NCBI GenBank assembly: GCA_023897205.1
Contig: JAHWDD010000002.1
Coordinates: forward strand, 4,588,001-4,652,000
Direction: 5' to 3'
DNA length: 64,000 nucleotides
From: Exophiala sp. HKRS030
Taxonomy: Eukaryota; Ascomycota; Eurotiomycetes; Chaetothyriales; Herpotrichiellaceae
Within the stretch, counting starts at the first letter, position 1; each line of letters starts with the position of its first letter. Shown here in pieces: positions 24,055 to 36,387 of this stretch. The notes beneath the pieces are model-generated. The model was not told the origin of the DNA. It ran no database searches and worked only from the letters and a program-made list of their open reading frames with translations. The translations under genes were made by a program, and so were the position numbers.

Positions 24055-26846
24055 TCATGCAAGTAATAGCCAGGCATTTGGGGATCAGTTATCACAACCA
24101 AGCATGCGAAGAAGATTTGAAGGGATATGAGTCTCAGGACATAGCAGGGACAGTCCGGGGAATTGGGCAGATATGGGGAGTGATGTGCTCTGAAGGTCTC
24201 CACGGGTAGAAGACTTGTATATCCGATACCTACTGGTATTATTGTATCAGGGTGTCATGAGGTGGGGAGTCAGTCTTGTGGCATGAGCCGTGGGTAAGGA
24301 TGAGCCTGCGCCAAAGGGCTGTGAGAGACGGTGCATGTGAAGTTGGAGACGGGGGATGCCATTCTGGGCAAACCCTGGTTGTCCATAGACAAGTGTTTCC
24401 GCATGGACGATCATAAGATTCCCAGGTCCCGGAAGGTGTCGTAGCATGAAGATAGCATGTAGTGTGGGAACATGTGCGGGTAAAGGTGGAATCGGAGATT
24501 GTGGTAGGTTGGTAAGGGAGTTGAGTGGTAGGTTGTTCGGAGCAAAGGAAAGAAAAAGAGAGAGAATGAGAGTGCACGTACTCGAAGCGGAAGAAAGGTT
24601 GGCGGCGACGTCAGTTGGTGTTTTGACGCTTGTTTTGAGCCTGGACTGATTCTGGGGCACTGGAGGTGTGGAGGATATGGAGGATGATGCAGGCTCAGTG
24701 AGGGCCGGAGGACTAACCGGGGGAAGGAGTTCTTAGGGTGGCACGGGGTGGTTCCTCGCCTAAAGTCATCAGTAATCAAGCATAGTATGACGCCTAAGAG
24801 CGCCTAAACCGTCAGAGGGGCGTGCGTGGGAGGGGTAGGCACTTACAGCGAGAGAGGCTTGGCTCCAACTGAAACGGCACGATGCGTATATGGATGGATG
24901 GATTGATTGATTGATTGTAATTCGTAGTCCGTCGTAGTCGGTTGTAGTTTGTCGTAGTGCGTCCCTCGAAGACTCGAAGTCGGTCTTCTCAGCAACAGCA
25001 ATGAAGCCGAGGGAAGCAAATGTTCAAGTCCAATGTCCAAGTTTGATGACCGAGGGAATCAAACTCAAAGAGACTGGCAATTCGAACTTTCGATGGGGAT
25101 GATTTGTCGAGAGCTCGACTCTCAGCGGTTTCTGCTTTGTGGATGTCTTCAAGAAAGATTGCACGATCAAGAAAGGATTTATTTTTTTATGGTTGATCAT
25201 GCGACAAGTCCAAGTCCAAACCAAAGCCAGTGATCTGGGTGGATCTTGTGATTGTGATGCTCGAGGTCGTTGTCAATTGATGGACAAATTCTGCCTCCAA
25301 AATGACCAAGGCTTGTGACGTAGTGAGAGTCCGCTTTATTATTATACTTACCGAGTATAGGTAACAACGTCAATACCTCAGGGTTTGTTCAGCATGATGG
25401 CCTAGCTAACGAGCAGGGTAGGGTCCGGGTTGAATCGTGCTTCTAGAACATTTTCGTCTTGAACGGCATTCTCAGCAGACCCGTTGAAGGTTCGCCGTTC
25501 TTACCTACCTACCTGATAACAATGACCAACGGACGATCGGAGGGCTGTGAGCTGAGTTGCGGCCAAGGTAACAAAATATCGACGCCAGTGTGGGTGGTCG
25601 ACGGAGTAGTTAGACCGTTAAGGATGCCCACAGTGCCACCAGTGAGTGCCACCATTGCCACCTAGAAGGCTTCATTTGTGGGTCCTTAGGTACCTTTCTA
25701 GTTATAGTACTTGGGTGTGCTAGGCACCTTGTAGGCACCTAGGTGCTAGGTACTGTAGGTACTAGGTACTGCTCTGTAGTTAAGGTCGTGCGTGGGTGGT
25801 GGCGGCTGGGCGAGGGGAAAGAGAATGGGGTTAGAGGCCAATTGCGAGTCTCGAGTCTTGACAACTTCCATTTCTCCGCAACATCCTTGAAAAGTTGACT
25901 TGTGGGAAAAGCTGGGGAACAGAAAATGACGGAAGAGATACACATAGGCGAAGTCTTGGGTGCTGTGCCCATTCGATGCACATTGATGATCCGAGGCAAG
26001 GCAAATTCGCCACCATGTCTCCGTTGGGCCTTGGAGGGCGTGGAAGATGGACGCTGGAATCACACGATCGGATTATTGAAAGCTCAGGCAATTGGACTCG
26101 GAAAACTCCTGGCTGAGATGGCTCTTGGCTGTGGCACTTGGCACTTGGTGGCTTTCATGTGGCTTTCGCGTCATCAGCCACTATCGATTGGCAAACACGT
26201 GCACCACGTGGTACCAACGAAGAGTCACATGGTGGACGGCCACGACGGCGTACACTACGGAGTAGTTAGATTCGTCAAGGTAGACAGAATCTGTCAAAGA
26301 AAAATAAAACAATCAATAGACCACGCATAGTTTTCCTTTGGATCATTTCAGATGCTGTCTCTGTCTGTCTCTCTGTTGGTACATTTTCAAAAGTCAGTGG
26401 TCCTCTCCTTGAACCTCAAACTGACCAGTCATGTGACATGTCACACTTCGTCCATCCTCGTCCCTTACTTTCCAATAAATCTCTCCAAGCCAAAATCCCC
26501 CGGTGTGGTCAAACAAATCCAAGAAGAAGAAAAAACGTGCCCGTGATCAACTCTGTGATCAAACAAGGCCATAGAAGCGAAGAAAGCTAAATCAAGAATG
26601 CCTTTCCGTGAGATCCTGGCCGACACGCAGGGCGGACCTCCCGGACCTCCTTGCATGCCAAATTTGACCCCATGGGTCTCAATGCAATCAATATGCACAC
26701 ACACATACACACGCTCCAAAATGGTTTCATTTGTTCAAAAACAAAACAGGCGTTTCTTCGCTCAAACAAAATGAAGACTTTCCTTTTTCAAGAATGTCGT
26801 GAAATCAATCGTCAAGATCGTCAAAGCAAAAAAGGTATGCCTTGTT
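24055..26846. other. Intergenic, 2.8 kb
   Basis: The stretch holds the promoter side of the acetyltransferase and the 3' flank of the CAP gene. GATTGATTGATTGATT occurs near 24900 and a TACGGAGTA copy at 26256-26264. Repeated GTACTAGGTAC/CCTAGGTGC-type short repeats lie at 25690-25770. A 142-codon plus-strand frame (25902-26330) has no recognisable domain and odd composition; I do not support it as a gene. Confidence 0.5.
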
Positions 26847-27841
26847 TTACAGCTGAACAGTCGGGTGACCTAGAGGTGCTAGCACGTTCGCTGCATATTG
26901 ACCGCCAAAGTTTCCTACAACATCATGTTAGCATGGCCTTTTAGCGTTCAAACGTTCAAACGTGCTCAGCATCACTTACCAGGTGGGCCGTAATTGCAGA
27001 CGGTAAAGTACGGGCTAACGCCGCCTCCAGTGTTGGCGAGACCATTGGGGCAGTACTGTGTGGCACAACCCACACTCGTGGTTGACTTCCACACAATCTG
27101 TGAAAAATGTCCCCATTGATGGAAATCGGTCATGCTGGGCTCACTACCATACCCAGGGTAGAAGCCAATCTCGTTGTTGTACATCAAGTTCGTGATCATG
27201 GCAGGAATGTCTTCGGGAGGAGATCCAGCCCCAATGTTCTGTCCATAGCCACCACCGCCGGTCGAAGTGTCATGCGCATACACACAGCTGGCAGCGATCT
27301 GCGCGGCAATGTTGGTGAGTTTGTCGTCCCAAACAAGATCACTGACGGAATGGTTGGCACGGTGGATGTTGTGCGAGTCAAGGATGCCTTGCTGATAGTC
27401 TGACGAAATCGAGGTAGGAGCTGGAGCCGGAGCCGAATCCTGAGTCGGGGCAGTGGTGGCTTCAGTGGTTGGTTGAGCAGCTGGAGGCTCACTCGTAGGC
27501 TGACTTTCGACCGGCGGTGTGAAAGCTGGGGGAGTGAAGACGGCCTCGCTGGTACTGCTGGGTTCGGCAGCTGGGATAGTAATTGTGGTGGCATCAATAC
27601 CTCCATTGCCATTGCCTGGTCCTCGTCCATCGCCTCCACGTCCAGATCCTCGACCTCCTTGCCAATCACTCCAAGCACTGGGGTCGACTGGGGCTGCGGT
27701 ATCTGCCGGGGGAAAGCCGGTAACTGTAGCTGTCACGGTGATGTATTCGATGGTGGTGACCAATGCACGCTTGTCAAGTGGTTTGGCAGCTGCCAAGGCG
27801 GCACAGAGGCCAGTCAGAACAATGGGTGTTGCCGTCTTCAT
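26847..27841 (-). CDS. Secreted CAP/SCP/PR-1 family protein
   Basis: Exons are 27841..26980 and 26914..26847 (intron 65 nt, GT-AG), total 930 nt, 309 residues. Residues 1-19 are a signal peptide (charged start, LTGLCAALAAA core), then a KR site near residue 25 that could be Kex2-cut. A Pro/Thr/Ser-rich linker spans about 60-150. The CAP domain fills the rest, with DSHNIHRANHSVSDLVWD, GGYGQNIGAG, HFSQIVWKSTTSVGC and FTVCNYGPPGN. The last motif is completed by the second exon, which continues FGGQYAANVLAPLG. Fungal CAP proteins of this layout are secreted or wall-linked and several bind sterols or fatty acids; the ligand here is unknown. Without the intron the protein would stop right after PPGK and lose the conserved end. 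Confidence 0.93.
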
Positions 27842-30800
27842 GGTATGTTGTCCAACGATTGATTGTGGCTTGACCGTTTATTGAATGTCGGTTGGAGTGA
27901 TTTCTGGAATTCAATGGTTCCTTCAAACGTATTTGATACCAGATTGTGGCAGGTAAGAATAGCGCACCGGGCAGCAATATGAGTGGGTTGAGACGAGGCT
28001 GACGAGGCTGAGGCGTTGGCTGGCAAACGCAAGGTACGGAAAGTGGTCCGAGTCGAGTTGAAATTCGTCGAGAGGTTCGTTATCACACCGGGTGAAGGCT
28101 GGCAACTCTGGTCAAAGAGTCGAAATGGTGGCTTGTGGCTGCTGTCGATGCTCTGGGCACGGACTATGGTTATACGTCACTGTCACGGACTGTGCGTATT
28201 TGATGAATGTATGAATGTTTGAATTGGTGGTAAATGAGTGGCTATCCTGTGCACCTCGAAGGAGTGAGAGGGCGAGCAAGAAGAAGATAATGAATGTAAG
28301 GTGGCAAAGGCCGAAGGATGGACTGGGAGTGACAAAGACTGAGGAGGAGAGGAGGAGAGTGGTATAGGACGAAAAGGGTCTCGAGGAGTTTTGTACGGAT
28401 TTGTGGTGTCCTCTGTCTTCTGAGCGATTCCTAGATCTGGGTTAGGTCTTCTGATGCCAGGATTCTTTATTGCTCACACAAAGGCCCTCTTCGGCTAATC
28501 CATCGCTCGACTCACGAGTCACCAGTCGAGATCAGCCTTTGTGACACCATCCACTGCAATTCCTCTGGCCTGCAGAAGTCTATAGCGGCATGGAAAGCGA
28601 TCTCCAGGATTGAATGGACACACCGAAACGCAGGCTAGTGGAGCAATCTAATGCAGGTACCAACGACTTGACCGGGGAGGGGCTTGGTTCTTGGAGGCTA
28701 AAGAAGATGCAGGTAAGAAGAAGTCATGGGGCGTGGGACTAACCGAGAACTTAATTAGGACCAGTGCCGAGAGGTAAGGCTAAGGCCTAACTTCTAAGCG
28801 GCTTCGTGGCTGTCGGAGGCTCCCTGGGCCCTTGTTGGTTCACCCTAGGCGCAACGATACGTGGCTAGGTAGGCTAGTTTGATTGCGGGGTGCTTAGCGG
28901 TGCACAGAGATTCGTTGTTGATGACGCTGCTGGATACCAATCTGGTACTGAAACGGATCTGAACAGGGCAGATCGATGAGGGATACTGGATGCGAGGGTT
29001 GACGACGAGATGGGACCACGTTGATATTTGGTCGAAAAACAAATGAGATTGAAAGTGGGTGGGATTGGATCAGGTGCAGGTCACGTGTGGAGAGAGGAAC
29101 AGAGAGAGACTGAGAGACAGAGGAAAGAGGGAAAGAGCGATGGTGGGAGTGAGAGAGAGGCGGAAGGAGCAGGAGAGTGACTTTGTTCTATGGTGGTGCA
29201 ATTTGAGGGTGACGGGATATATCATAATATCATCACTCATACAAGTGAATGCATGAATCGCCTTGTGTCTACATTCCCCCGAGTCTGAGACTTGAATTCA
29301 AGGTTGCCCCGATACCTGATGGCCGACACTCGACACCTGGAGAAAAGTGAACTGATCGAGTCACTTGATGCATTCCTTGAGATGCAATGAATCTGTGGTT
29401 GGCCTTTGAAGGGTTCTACGAGTGAAGCCATCTGGAACGGCCTGGAGGTTGACCCTTGGACTGACCGTGTGAGCCCGTAGTGCCTGTACGCGCGAGCAGT
29501 GAGTCCATCCCTCGAGTCCTACTCCGCTTAATCAAACGTTGGTATATGAAACGCCTGAATACTTAGTCAACAAGGATCACATGGTCCTTCCCGAGATCGA
29601 ATGCAAGTACGAAGATACTTGGCAAGGATGTGACTGTCGGGGAATTTAACGAGACGCTGGGATTACGATTCTCCACTGGCTACTGAATACTGATCAACCT
29701 CGGACCTCCTCAAGGCCTGGAATTCTGATTTGAAACGACCAAAGGAACGACCAGTAATAAACTCTATTCGAGCAATTTGTCCACCGTTGTTCGTTGCTCG
29801 GAGATGCTTTCCTGGGCGCCCAGATACTCAAGCATTGGCACCTATAATTGTAACTACCAACAACCGCGACATTTGGTGTAGTTAGGTCTATACTCGTTGG
29901 TAAACTCTGTTGCAGTAGGTCATCGAATCCCTTCAAGAAAACCCCAGAGTCATTGGAACTACTCAGTACAGCGCGTACTCGAACTAAAAACCGTCTCTAC
30001 ACTGACAACTACATGCCTCGATGCCTAGGTAGGTACATAGATACACAGGTACCTCTAGTCGTGAGTTGTCAATGGCTCCTTCCTAGAATAGATTCAACCT
30101 GTAGCCCGTGCCTTCCTCGGACTGCGAAGATGGATCGCTCCTTCCACAATTCACGATTCGAAACATTCGCCATTCTCACCTCCTTCCCTCAATCTCAACT
30201 TCTCCCAAGTCCCAAGTCCTAAGACTTTCATCCCAACAACCCATCACACAGAAATCTATCAAAGGGATCAAGCCAAACAGTTTCATCCTCACACAACTGC
30301 ATCTAGATATAACCCTTTCCATCCTCCCTTGGCCCCCCCCCCCCCCCCCCCCCCCCCCCATTTACGCTTTCTCTCCTGCCCGCAGGCTACCCATCGCACG
30401 CCATCCCTACTTCCACCGTCGTACTTTGACGAATTCTACATGTCTTCCTCTTGAGTTGCAGTCTCGACCCGACTAAGCAAGTGGGATATCCTCTCTACGG
30501 AGTACCTCCCATTGTCAAGGTCAACCGGTTTTTGCGAACAGACCACGTTCTGGCCAGATAGGACAACCACTTGGTCCATGCAACCTGCGAACCCGCCTGT
30601 CAATTCTTTTTTGGATTGTTGATGATTCGCTTTGACCCTGCCACACCAGCCTCAGGTCTACTACACGTACCTCAGCAGCCTGCCTTTAGTTCCCTATCTA
30701 GGCAAATGATACCGAACTGTATGTGTTGCCCACATATGACTGTGGTGTTCGGCCTCAGGCTGCATGGAAAACGAAAGAGCAAGGTGCACTTGTGTCACAA

Positions 30801-30984
30801 TTCCGAAACTGCTCCTGTGCTGTCAACATGCCGCAGTCTCGCTCCCAATCTCTCTCCACCCCACCAAAGCCGCTGATGGAACAAGATCTTTGAAAAATGA
30901 TGTCTATATCTTTCTATCATTGGGTCGTCGTTGGTATCATTGCTTCTTCTCTTATCTTTCAAGATCTAATTTCCAGCCTCCCAC
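27842..30984. other. Intergenic, 3.1 kb
   Basis: The stretch is the CAP gene's upstream region and the 3' flank of the caleosin gene. It has GA-rich runs (29095-29165), a 27-nt C run and a TACGGAGTA copy at 30496-30504. Open frames are short, without domains, and several are built on the homopolymer. I see no gene or RNA here. Confidence 0.5.
30333..30359. repeat. Homopolymer of 27 C
   Basis: An uninterrupted C run preceded by GG and followed by A. Its exact length in the genome is uncertain because such runs are hard to sequence. Confidence 0.9.
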
Positions 30985-31859
30985 TCAATGTGGCTTTGCC
31001 TTCTCCTTCTTGTCGGTCGGAATGATGTCGATCTTGCCCTTCGTCTCCCCATTCTGACAACGATCCCTTTGCGCCTTCTTTACTACCTTCTCGTGATACA
31101 AGCTCCCATCCAACAACCTGCGCACATCCTCTTTCCGTAACACTCCGTCCTCAGGCCATATCAAAACCCAGGCGAATCCCCACTCAAACATGGCAGATAC
31201 TTGTCCAAAGAAATCAAACGCCATCCTACTTCTTCTCAGCCCATGCCACAGTTCCCATTTTGTCAATCCTCCTTTTCCATCTCTGTCAAATTTTTCAAAG
31301 AAATCCTCCAAGGACTGCGGTCGAAACCGTCCTTCACTGTCAAACGTCCCTGTTCCACTGCCATGTTTGTTCATATATGCTCTTTTGACATAGAGACGGA
31401 AGAATGGATCGGGTAGAAGTCCCGGTACAGTGTTATACGATTGAACGGAATGGAGGAAGGCGGTAAAGAACAGAGATGTAAAGATCTTCCAATCAAAGCC
31501 ACGACACACACGGTAGGTATCGCTAGGCCATATGACACCGTCATTATCAGGGTCGAAAAAGGTACAGTGTTGTTCTAAGACCTGTACCAAAATCAACATG
31601 TCAGTTATTGCGCAGTCGAGGTCGTCAGTCGCCTTACCGTTTGTTCTTTGTGTTTCTCCGCCCATCCATCTTTGGTTGTTCCTAATGGCGCATCTGAAGT
31701 TGGCGCATATGTAGTGTGTACGAGACCTGAGTTTGCCAATCCTGTGTCGGTAGGAGGGACATGCGCTGGATACTCCTGGGTGATGGGAGCCTCAGCTATC
31801 GAAACGCTGTGTCTTTCTCGCTCTCGAGGACCTGCTGGGCATTCAATGTAAGGCGACAT
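30985..31859 (-). CDS. Caleosin family protein (lipid-droplet peroxygenase-like)
   Basis: Exons 31859..31638 and 31581..30985 (56-nt intron) give 819 nt, 272 residues. After a hydrophilic ~72-residue N-terminus the splice creates EQTVLEQHCTFFD. The single EF-hand loop DPDNDGVIWPSD follows, then the hydrophobic/proline-containing segment and LPDPFFRLYVKRAYMNKHG, which carries the second conserved histidine. FDRDGKGGLTKWELW resembles a second calcium loop, and WPEDGVLRKEDVRRLLDGSL closes the family core. Caleosins bind Ca2+ and haem (the two conserved His), sit on lipid droplets or ER, and use fatty-acid hydroperoxides to oxygenate lipids. Peroxygenase activity here is inferred from family. The tail is basic (KGKIDIIPTDKKEKAKPH). 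It is divergent with the ribokinase gene, about 1 kb apart. Confidence 0.93.
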
Positions 31860-32848
31860 GATTCACGACGACAGAACAAGCAGAACTCATAACAGTATAG
31901 ACGTTTGCTTCATCGAAAGATAAGGAAGAACAGGCTGCGTCAAAGTTCGACCTCCCAGCGTCAATGATTCCTACCTAGCCACCAGACACATCATCAATGC
32001 ACGTAAAATCCGGATAAGTCAGTCGGGTCCTCAGCCATATATTCTGCAAAGTGGATTCCTGGAGCACGAACAAGCCTTGTAGACTGATATACTGACATCA
32101 TGGATTTCCGAGTGCCGGAATCATGTCCCTTGATCCAGTCAGTGGTTGGCATTTGTGGCTTGAATACGAGCCAAAGTCATGATCAGGTCGTTGGACATAA
32201 TCCTCGCACGTGGGATAGCCAGTAAAGCTTTTCTCTATTTGGTTCCGGGGGTTGATGGGAAAGTATTCGGATCTTCTCCCGAGGTCGTCGAAAGGCTTTT
32301 GTGCGTTCTTCGGCGGGTCAACTTCGGCATTTGAACAAGGTACCTAAATTGTGTCTAGATTGTCCTCCTTCACGCATTGAACTCGGTTTTGTTCTTATTG
32401 AGTATAGTCGACGTTACGGTATAACCTTTGAAGATTTGCTCTACGGAACGGGCTCATCGATATGGTTTGGCTTCATTCATGGCGATAGGATGGGGATGTC
32501 TGTTCTTCGTCGCTATCACCAAATCCGGTAATGTAACGACCGGAAGATTCAGTTAATCCGAGCTGCAACCCGCACACACTAACTAGGGGCGCATTGAAGC
32601 CATACGACAAACCAGCGACGACTTGCTGTTGATCTCTGCCGATGGTTTCACACAATTGATTGTTCGTCCTGCGTCTTTGGGCTGTGATATGATACTCCAA
32701 GAACACTCGAGACCATTCATCTGACTCTAAAACCTTTGATATCCAACACGCCCTCTTCTTCGACGTCTTCAAGAATTGACTTCTCCTAGTACTCATTCAA
32801 CCTCTTGACAGTACGGGCAGCCAATATCAAAACACCATTACTACAATC
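31860..32848. other. Divergent intergenic region between caleosin and ribokinase
   Basis: Both genes are transcribed away from this stretch, so it should hold both promoters. I recognise no specific binding site. A 76-codon plus-strand frame (32301-32531) has no recognisable domain. Confidence 0.5.
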
Positions 32849-33880
32849 ATGGGTGCGTTACCAGCAATTCGAGTAATTGGCTCGATCAACATCGACTTTG
32901 TGACTTTGACACCCCGAGTTCCCGGACCAGGCGAGACATTGTCTGCAACCTCAATGAGTGTGCATGCCGGAGGTAAAGGAGCCAACCAAGCCGTTGCGTG
33001 CGGCAAAGCAGGCTTCACCTCGCCAGGTAATCAAGACATCTCAGTTCGGATGATTGGCGCCGTAGGTAAAGGAGATCCCTACTACGCCTCACTGATGAAG
33101 CCAACCTTGGAAAAAACTGGTGTGAGTACAGACCACATAGAGGAAATTGAAGGAGTTCAGACTGGCACGGCAACCATCATCGTCGACGAGGGTTCGAATG
33201 GTGAGAATCGGATCCTCTTCGTTCCCGGAGCGAACAACAAAGTCAATGATGTGCAGAAGTTGTTCAAAGCAGCGATCAAGGACGGTTACCCCGATGTGGT
33301 TGTCATGCAAGGCGAGATCCCACGGTCGGCAGTCTTGGAGTTGATTCATTTGTTCAGCTGTGGGGATCATCGGGCAGCTGTTGTGTTCAATCCAGCACCT
33401 GTATTTGCCGAGGGAATTCCACTCGCGTCGTTGAAGGATCTTGCTGTCTTGGTTGTCAATGAGACTGAATGTCTACTTCTATTTGAAGTTGTCCCCGAAC
33501 TAAAAGGGACGGTCGAATTGCCAAAACCCGAAGACCTCACTCAAAGCCACCTCGACACATTGACAACTATCTTGCACGAGCGAGCAGCAATTTCTATCAT
33601 CCTTGTTACTTTGGGTGGTCGGGGTGTCTATTACTCGGCCGACAAAGGGAAAAGGCGAGACCTTGTCCCTGCAATTCATGTGGACGAGGTTGTTGATACG
33701 ACAGCTGCAGGGGATACTTTTATAGGGTATTTCTCTGCTGCTCTAGCACGAAGCCAGTCTCAGTCACAGGGTTTGGACCAATTCGATATCAAAGAAGCTG
33801 TAGCAACAGCAAATGCTGCTGCTGCAAAGTGTGTGCAGAAAAGTGGTGCGATGGAAAGTATTCCATTCGGGTATGAATAG
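32849..33880 (+). CDS. RBK1: Ribokinase (PfkB carbohydrate kinase family)
   Basis: A single exon encodes 343 residues, starting in good context (CAATCATGGG). The N-terminus VIGSINIDFVT and the sugar-binding motif VHAGGKGANQAVACGKAG (about residues 38-56) match ribokinase, with the G-G-K-G-A-N-Q core intact. The C-terminal PfkB signature VVDTTAAGDTFIGYFSAAL (about 281-299) contains the catalytic aspartate in AAGD. The enzyme phosphorylates D-ribose to ribose-5-phosphate with ATP in the cytosol, feeding nucleotide and pentose pathways. Length is slightly above bacterial RbsK (about 310) and normal for fungi. It converges with the enoyl-CoA hydratase gene, with 193 bp between the stop codons. 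Confidence 0.95.
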   Translation: MGALPAIRVIGSINIDFVTLTPRVPGPGETLSATSMSVHAGGKGANQAVACGKAGFTSPGNQDISVRMIGAVGKGDPYYASLMKPTLEKTGVSTDHIEEIEGVQTGTATIIVDEGSNGENRILFVPGANNKVNDVQKLFKAAIKDGYPDVVVMQGEIPRSAVLELIHLFSCGDHRAAVVFNPAPVFAEGIPLASLKDLAVLVVNETECLLLFEVVPELKGTVELPKPEDLTQSHLDTLTTILHERAAISIILVTLGGRGVYYSADKGKRRDLVPAIHVDEVVDTTAAGDTFIGYFSAALARSQSQSQGLDQFDIKEAVATANAAAAKCVQKSGAMESIPFGYE

Positions 33881-34073
33881 GTTGACAACTGGATCTGCAT
33901 AACATGGAAGGTCACCCTTTCCAAGCAACATTGTTTCAAAAAACTCCATATCAGAGTCTATTGACGTTACCACTTTTCTGGACAAGCCTTGAGAGACCAT
34001 ATCGACCAAGTGCTTCCACCGACAGAATTATCCGTCTCCATCTCTCCAGCACTCCCACACGCAAGCCCTGCTC

Positions 34074-34996
34074 CTACAACTTGCTAGGTCTCCAGACAGG
34101 CTTCCTCTTCTCTCTGAAAGCAGCCAACCCCTCCTTCGCATTCTCACCCGACATTAACCCGCGCTTAAACCTTTCATCGTTCAACTCAAACGCACGTTCC
34201 ACACTAGCAGTCTCCCAGGTCTCTCTCAACCCAGCTCTCGTGACAATGATGGCATCCGGCGAGATGTTCGCGACTTTGGATGCAAGAGCGACAGCCTCGT
34301 CAACGACCGTGGCTTGCGACTTGGACACACCGTTGATCAGGTTGTACTTGAGCGCTTCGGGCGCAGAAAGCGTCCGGCCTGTCATGGCGATTTCCGAGGC
34401 TAGCGGGATACCGACATTGCGGACCAGTCGTGGCAGACCCCCTGCACCAGCGTAGATACCGCGCAGAGCTTCGGGGAGGCCAAAGGTCGCGTTTGGCGAG
34501 GCGATGATCATGTCGCTGTTCGGGGCAGAAGTGGTTAGCTAGGTGGTCTCATAGAGTAGAAGTAACTCGAGATCGGTGTTGGGGGAGTTGAGAGGAGGGG
34601 GTGAAGGAGTCCAACGGGGAGTGATTGAGGAAATAGATCCAGCTATCCAGCCTTTATCTCAACGTCCAACAATGGCCTGCCATTCAGATGCTCCTCTCCA
34701 CACTCTAGCATGCCATTCACCATAGCAGAAGAGAGTCCACCTGAGCATCACGCCCGTAGCCCCCTTCAAACAAGAGAAACAAGACATAATCTCTCCCACG
34801 TAGCAACCTGATGCCCCCTGTCTTTTCCTTGCCTTCCCTACGCTGACCTCCCTCCCTCCCTCAACCCCACCCTTTTAACCATTCATAAAGACTACCCGAA
34901 CGAAAAATAAAACCCAAGAACAAGAAGAAGAAGAAGAAGAAGAAGAAGAAGAAGAAGAAGAAGAAGAAGAAGAAGAAGAAGAAGAAGAAGAAGAAG

Positions 34997-35027
<31 letters not shown>

Positions 35028-35453
35028 CACGGAAACTCACCAATTCAATACAATCTCAAACCCACCACCGAGAGCAAACCCATTCACCGCGGCAACAATC
35101 GGCTTCTTGCCAACCCTCCTACTGATCCCCGCAAACCCACTTGGCGGATGCATAGCAAGATACGGCTTCTCCTCTGTCTCGCGCGGATCGCGTTTCCCCA
35201 ATTCAATCAGGTCCTGGCCCGCGCAAAAGGCTTTTTGCCCGGCGCCCGTGATCACCGCGGCGCGAAGCGTGGGCTCCGCGTCGAACCATTCGAATACTCG
35301 GTGCATGTACCAGTGCACGGGTGATGGGATCGAGTTCATCTGTTTGATCCGGTTGATCGTCACGAGAAGCACATGTGGTGACGGGATGCTCAGTTGGATT
35401 GATGGGTCGCTTGTCGTTGGCGGTGGCAGCGTTGTCGAGAGGGATGAAGACAT
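34074..35453 (-). CDS. Peroxisomal enoyl-CoA hydratase/isomerase (crotonase family)
   Basis: Exons 35453..35041 and 34515..34074 sum to 855 nt, 284 residues. The splice makes GGGFEIVLNCDMIIASPNATFGLPEAL, the classic crotonase core. Upstream, VITGAGQKAFCAGQDL is the CoA/oxyanion-hole segment. The protein ends RPSKL, and SKL is a peroxisomal PTS1 signal, so it probably acts in peroxisomal beta-oxidation or a related acyl-CoA pathway; the substrate is unknown. I chose ATG 35453. An in-frame ATG at 35561 would add 36 Pro/Thr-rich residues. The 525-nt intron is far longer than others in the window because it contains an AAG/CTT expansion close to the donor (34922-35026). Confidence 0.94.
34922..35026. 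repeat. (AAG)35 microsatellite inside an intron (CTT/TTC on the coding strand)
   Basis: There are 105 bases of uninterrupted AAG on the plus strand. In the gene's direction the run begins 14 nt after the start of the 5' splice site of the enoyl-CoA hydratase intron. GAA/TTC tracts can form triplex structures. Confidence 0.95.
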
Positions 35454-36387
35454 GGTTGATGATGATGGTGGTTGTGTTGGTGGTGGTGTTGGTTTGTGAG
35501 ATTGTGGGAGGTGAAGTGTGAGGTTGGTTTGGTTGGGTCGTGCAGAGTATACTGAGGTCACAGAATGTGTTCCTCGCGTGGTGTATATGTATAGTAATCG
35601 TTTCTCAAGATCACGTTCGACAATGTCAAGAATATCTTAAGGACGAATCCCCACGTTTCTTCGTTTTGCCTATCGAGTACTTCTCACAGATTCATTATTC
35701 ACTCACTCGAGCTTTCCGACGATATCGTAAAGTTACCGATAAGTAAATAACAGACGCGCCACATTCAAGCCAGACATGAAGAGGAACAAGGAATAAGAAG
35801 ACGTGAGCCCTGAGGTGGATGATGGGGAGTTCATCCATCTGCCGAGGTTGAGTCGCACTGCCTTCCCCACAATCGGTTGTTGCACGACTCCAGACGTGGA
35901 GCATTGCCGGAGCGACAAGCAAGACTTGCCGGGTTGAGAAGAGTTTGGACGAGACGAGACGAGGCTGATGTTTGGACGGGGATTGATAGGTTATAGAATT
36001 GATTGATGGTCTATGGTGGTGTTGTCGTTTGGATTTCTGGGTTTTGGGTGGTTGATTGTCTTTTTGGGGGTATCATACCGTGGTTATCGGAGGAGTATAT
36101 TGCGTTATTAAGAGTTGGTTTTCTATCTCTATCTTCTCATGGCAGGCCGCTGTCCAAAGCACACCTTCTAATGCTGTCCACAGAGGTCTCTAAATTATCA
36201 ATACGTCAAGGCTACAGAGATGACTCTCGAATACTGATTTTGTAGCCCGCAAACCAACGCCTAAGCCAGCTCCATTTCGTCCCACCAATTTATCAATCGA
36301 CCCTGGCAAAAACACAGACAGATGTATTCCGAGAAATCCAGTTGACCTGCTCCAGCCCTCATCGCATCTATGTAGCCGTCATTATCA
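35454..36387. other. Intergenic between enoyl-CoA hydratase and Mpv17 genes
   Basis: The stretch is the upstream region of the hydratase and the 3' flank of the Mpv17 gene. GGTGGTTGTGTTGGTGGTGG lies in the possible 5' UTR. No supported gene or RNA. Confidence 0.5.

Noticed and set aside
25902..26330. 142-codon plus-strand frame
   Set aside because: No domain, unusual composition with many His/Val/Gly, and no sensible splice partners.
30176..30361. Open frame starting with poly-Gly
   Set aside because: It is produced by the C27 homopolymer and has no supporting features.
34861..35043. Open frame with a poly-Phe product on the minus strand
   Set aside because: It is only the translation of the CTT/TTC microsatellite in the enoyl-CoA hydratase intron.
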